Assembly (NCBI GenBank): GCA_022702705.1
Contig: CM040439.1
Span: 26,254,345-26,318,344 of the forward strand
Length of the DNA stretch: 64,000 nucleotides
Reading direction: 5' to 3'
DNA from: Papilionanthe hookeriana x Papilionanthe teres
Lineage: Eukaryota; Streptophyta; Magnoliopsida; Asparagales; Orchidaceae
Below the pieces are notes generated by a model. The model was not told where the DNA came from, did not search any database, and saw nothing but the letters and a program-made list of their open reading frames with translations. Below, one piece after another: positions 62,113 through 64,000 of this stretch (its first letter is position 1; every line of letters begins with the position of its first letter). Position numbers and translations under genes: made by a program.

Positions 62113-63249
62113 TACTTAACTTCATCTGCTGGGAACGCACAACTGAAACAAAGTAAATCAGAAAACTAAAATGGTTTTAGATCTGGAAACAGATACAGAG
62201 GGGTTGAGTTCAAGAGATTCCAAAAGGAAAATTTTCAAGAGTAAGAAAAGTGAATGAATTGCTACATGAGTGATCAATGACTTTACTAATCAAATTGGTT
62301 CCGACCCAGAAACAGAGATTAGATTTAAATTGCAAATGACCAAATAATAAATTATAATTTACATGCATGAGAAAAATCCTAATTAAGTAAATCACTGAGC
62401 GTTTCAAAAGCATGCATGCTCTTGTAGTGTGGTCCATTCTCTTCTCGCTCTTTTGAAGCTTAAAAAAGCGTTTGTCAAGGAATTTGAAGGAAAACTATTT
62501 AATAGTACTATAAATTCCCCAAGGTAGCAATTCGAACTATACATGATTTATATTAAACCTGGCGGATCAAGGTTTCCGAAATGATTAATTACATCTCAGC
62601 CCAATGCTCAAGAACACTCTATATTAAACATAACATTGCACCTTACAATGAGGGATCAATTGGATTTGATTTTTGGTTTTGAGCATGAATGAAAATGGGT
62701 GATCAACCTGATCAAATCCATGATTCCTTCACTCAGTTCAATATGCTGGACCCAAACTGTTAAAGGAGAATCAAAAGGACACGTTGTTCAAGAGCCTGAT
62801 TAACAGTCATAGGTTGCCTCCTATCAGATATCTCAGATCAATCTTTGATGAGATTTAGTGGTCAAGGCCTAAGTAGAATCAATTCAAGAAGATCAATATA
62901 GTTTTTAAAGGTTTAGAGATGTTTTATAGGATTTTTGGTGTTGAGCCACTAGGCTTAATAGATTTCTAATAAAATTGGATTATAAACTTTGGATCCGATT
63001 AGGGCAGTATTTTCATTGCATTGCTTTTCAGATCACTACAACAAATCTTTTTGGCCATTACTTTCTTGATGCTTTCAAAAAATTCTTATGTTGCGAAGCT
63101 GCTTTTGAGAACCAGATTCCTAAAGTGTAATAGCTTCAAGAAAGTTGTTGTCTAAAGTTTTCATAAAAAAATATATATATTTATAATACCCGCAACTTTC
63201 TAAGGCATTATGTTCCCCACATAGCTGTATAACTATATTTACAAATAGC
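62113..63249. other. Upstream region of DNMT2, no gene recognised
   Basis: The first 350 bp should contain the DNMT2 leader and promoter on the minus strand. The rest is AT-rich with short frames. No TATA box was assigned. Confidence 0.45.
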
Positions 63250-63261
63250 ATGGTCAACCAA

Positions 63262-63305
63262 GCCGACCCCACTTAGTGGGATTAAGGCTTTGTTGTTGTT
63301 GTTGT
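63262..63305 (+). mobile_element. 44-bp LINE tail insertion with perfect target-site duplication
   Basis: GCCGACCCCACTTAGTGGGA plus TTAAGGC and a TTTGTTGTTGTTGTTGT tail form the terminal ~44 bp of the RTE-LINE family. ATGGTCAACCAA occurs immediately before (63250-63261) and immediately after (63306-63317), a perfect 12-bp target-site duplication. The insertion is therefore complete as seen: an extreme 5' truncation by target-primed reverse transcription. Confidence 0.85.
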
Positions 63306-63317
63306 ATGGTCAACCAA

Positions 63318-64000
63318 AAAGGCCACTTAATATTGAGTCAATTCAATGCCTTCTGAACAATTCCTGGATAGCTGGACTTTCTTGGAAGAGAAGAGTATCT
63401 TCAAATACGGGTGGACAGAATTCAAGTGCTATAGGAGAATCTTTAAAGTTGAAGTCCATATCCAAAAACTAACCCAAGGTGGTTCTCAAAGGAAGCCATT
63501 GAGATTAGCATCTACTTCTAGAGGACAGTTGGCATATCCAAAAGAAGAGTTAGACTGAGGTCCAAGTTGGAGTATAATCAACCATAAAGAAAAGCCTAAG
63601 CACCAAGGTTAGAGATGATTTGATAGCTTTATATTAGCCCAATAAGGACAAAATGTTCAATTTCTTAAATACAGTTTAAGGAGTTTTAGAATTTGTGGAC
63701 TTAAAGGGCTTTGTGTAGATTTTGGGGATTTATTTCAAAATTTTGGGGAGACAACATGAGCAGTTTGATCTTTTAATTTTGGTTACTTTGAGCTCATTTA
63801 TTAACTTATGCCTCAATTTGGTAGAGATAATATAAGTACTTAAGAATTTTTTAAACTTAAATTTAATTTGAACTTGGGATTTGGTATTGTGAAGGGGATT
63901 CCTGAGAGCTAGGGCTTACTAGATTCATTTTGAAATTTGCTAACATATAAGATTTACTTCTATAATATTATAGAGGCCCAAAAGTGGATCCTATGACAAT
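63318..64000. other. Right end of the window, no gene recognised
   Basis: Two overlapping short frames (60-70 codons near 63290-63558) have fairly balanced composition but match no family I know. The rest is AT-rich. Confidence 0.4.

Overview
The window is nuclear DNA from a flowering plant. The evidence is Arabidopsis-type CCCTAAA telomere repeats, genes rich in GT-AG introns, a nuclear gene for a plastid ribosomal protein, a plant-type inositolphosphoceramide synthase and R2R3-MYB, and abundant degenerate Copia, Gypsy, RTE-LINE and foldback elements in AT-rich surroundings. I cannot name the species.

Layout. 1-4569 is one copy of a ~4.57-kb gene-free segment whose second copy lies at 28349-32911 in the same orientation. 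Copy 1 ends exactly where a 1.37-kb interstitial telomere-like array starts (4570-5942). After AT-rich DNA, a Gypsy LTR scrap (7108-7800) and a second short telomere-like array (7921-8051) comes an extremely AT-rich stretch. The first gene is then plastid ribosomal protein L4 (9800-10657, +). Convergent to it is a nine-exon mitochondrial uncoupling protein gene (13732-22011, -). The UCP-IPCS interval (22012-33400) is repeat-derived and holds copy 2 of the duplication. Inositolphosphoceramide synthase (33835-38165, +, 12 coding exons) follows, then a gutted Ty3/Gypsy element (about 39485-43140, -). An R2R3-MYB gene (43686-55018, -) has one 10.2-kb intron that contains a broken Ty1/Copia element. 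A ten-exon DNMT2/TRDMT1 gene (56394-62112, -) has an RTE-LINE relic in its last intron. The right end (62113-64000) has no recognisable gene.

The five genes are ordinary single-copy plant housekeeping or regulatory genes: plastid translation, mitochondrial inner-membrane carrier, Golgi sphingolipid synthesis, transcription factor, tRNA methylation. They do not form a functional cluster. Exon structures were worked out by hand from splice sites and family conservation; all reading frames join without a stop. No new biochemical system is evident. The most unusual features are structural: a telomere-like array at the breakpoint of a recent segmental duplication, variant-repeat blocks inside that array, three inferred GC-AG introns in two genes, and a 44-bp LINE tail bounded by a perfect 12-bp target-site duplication.
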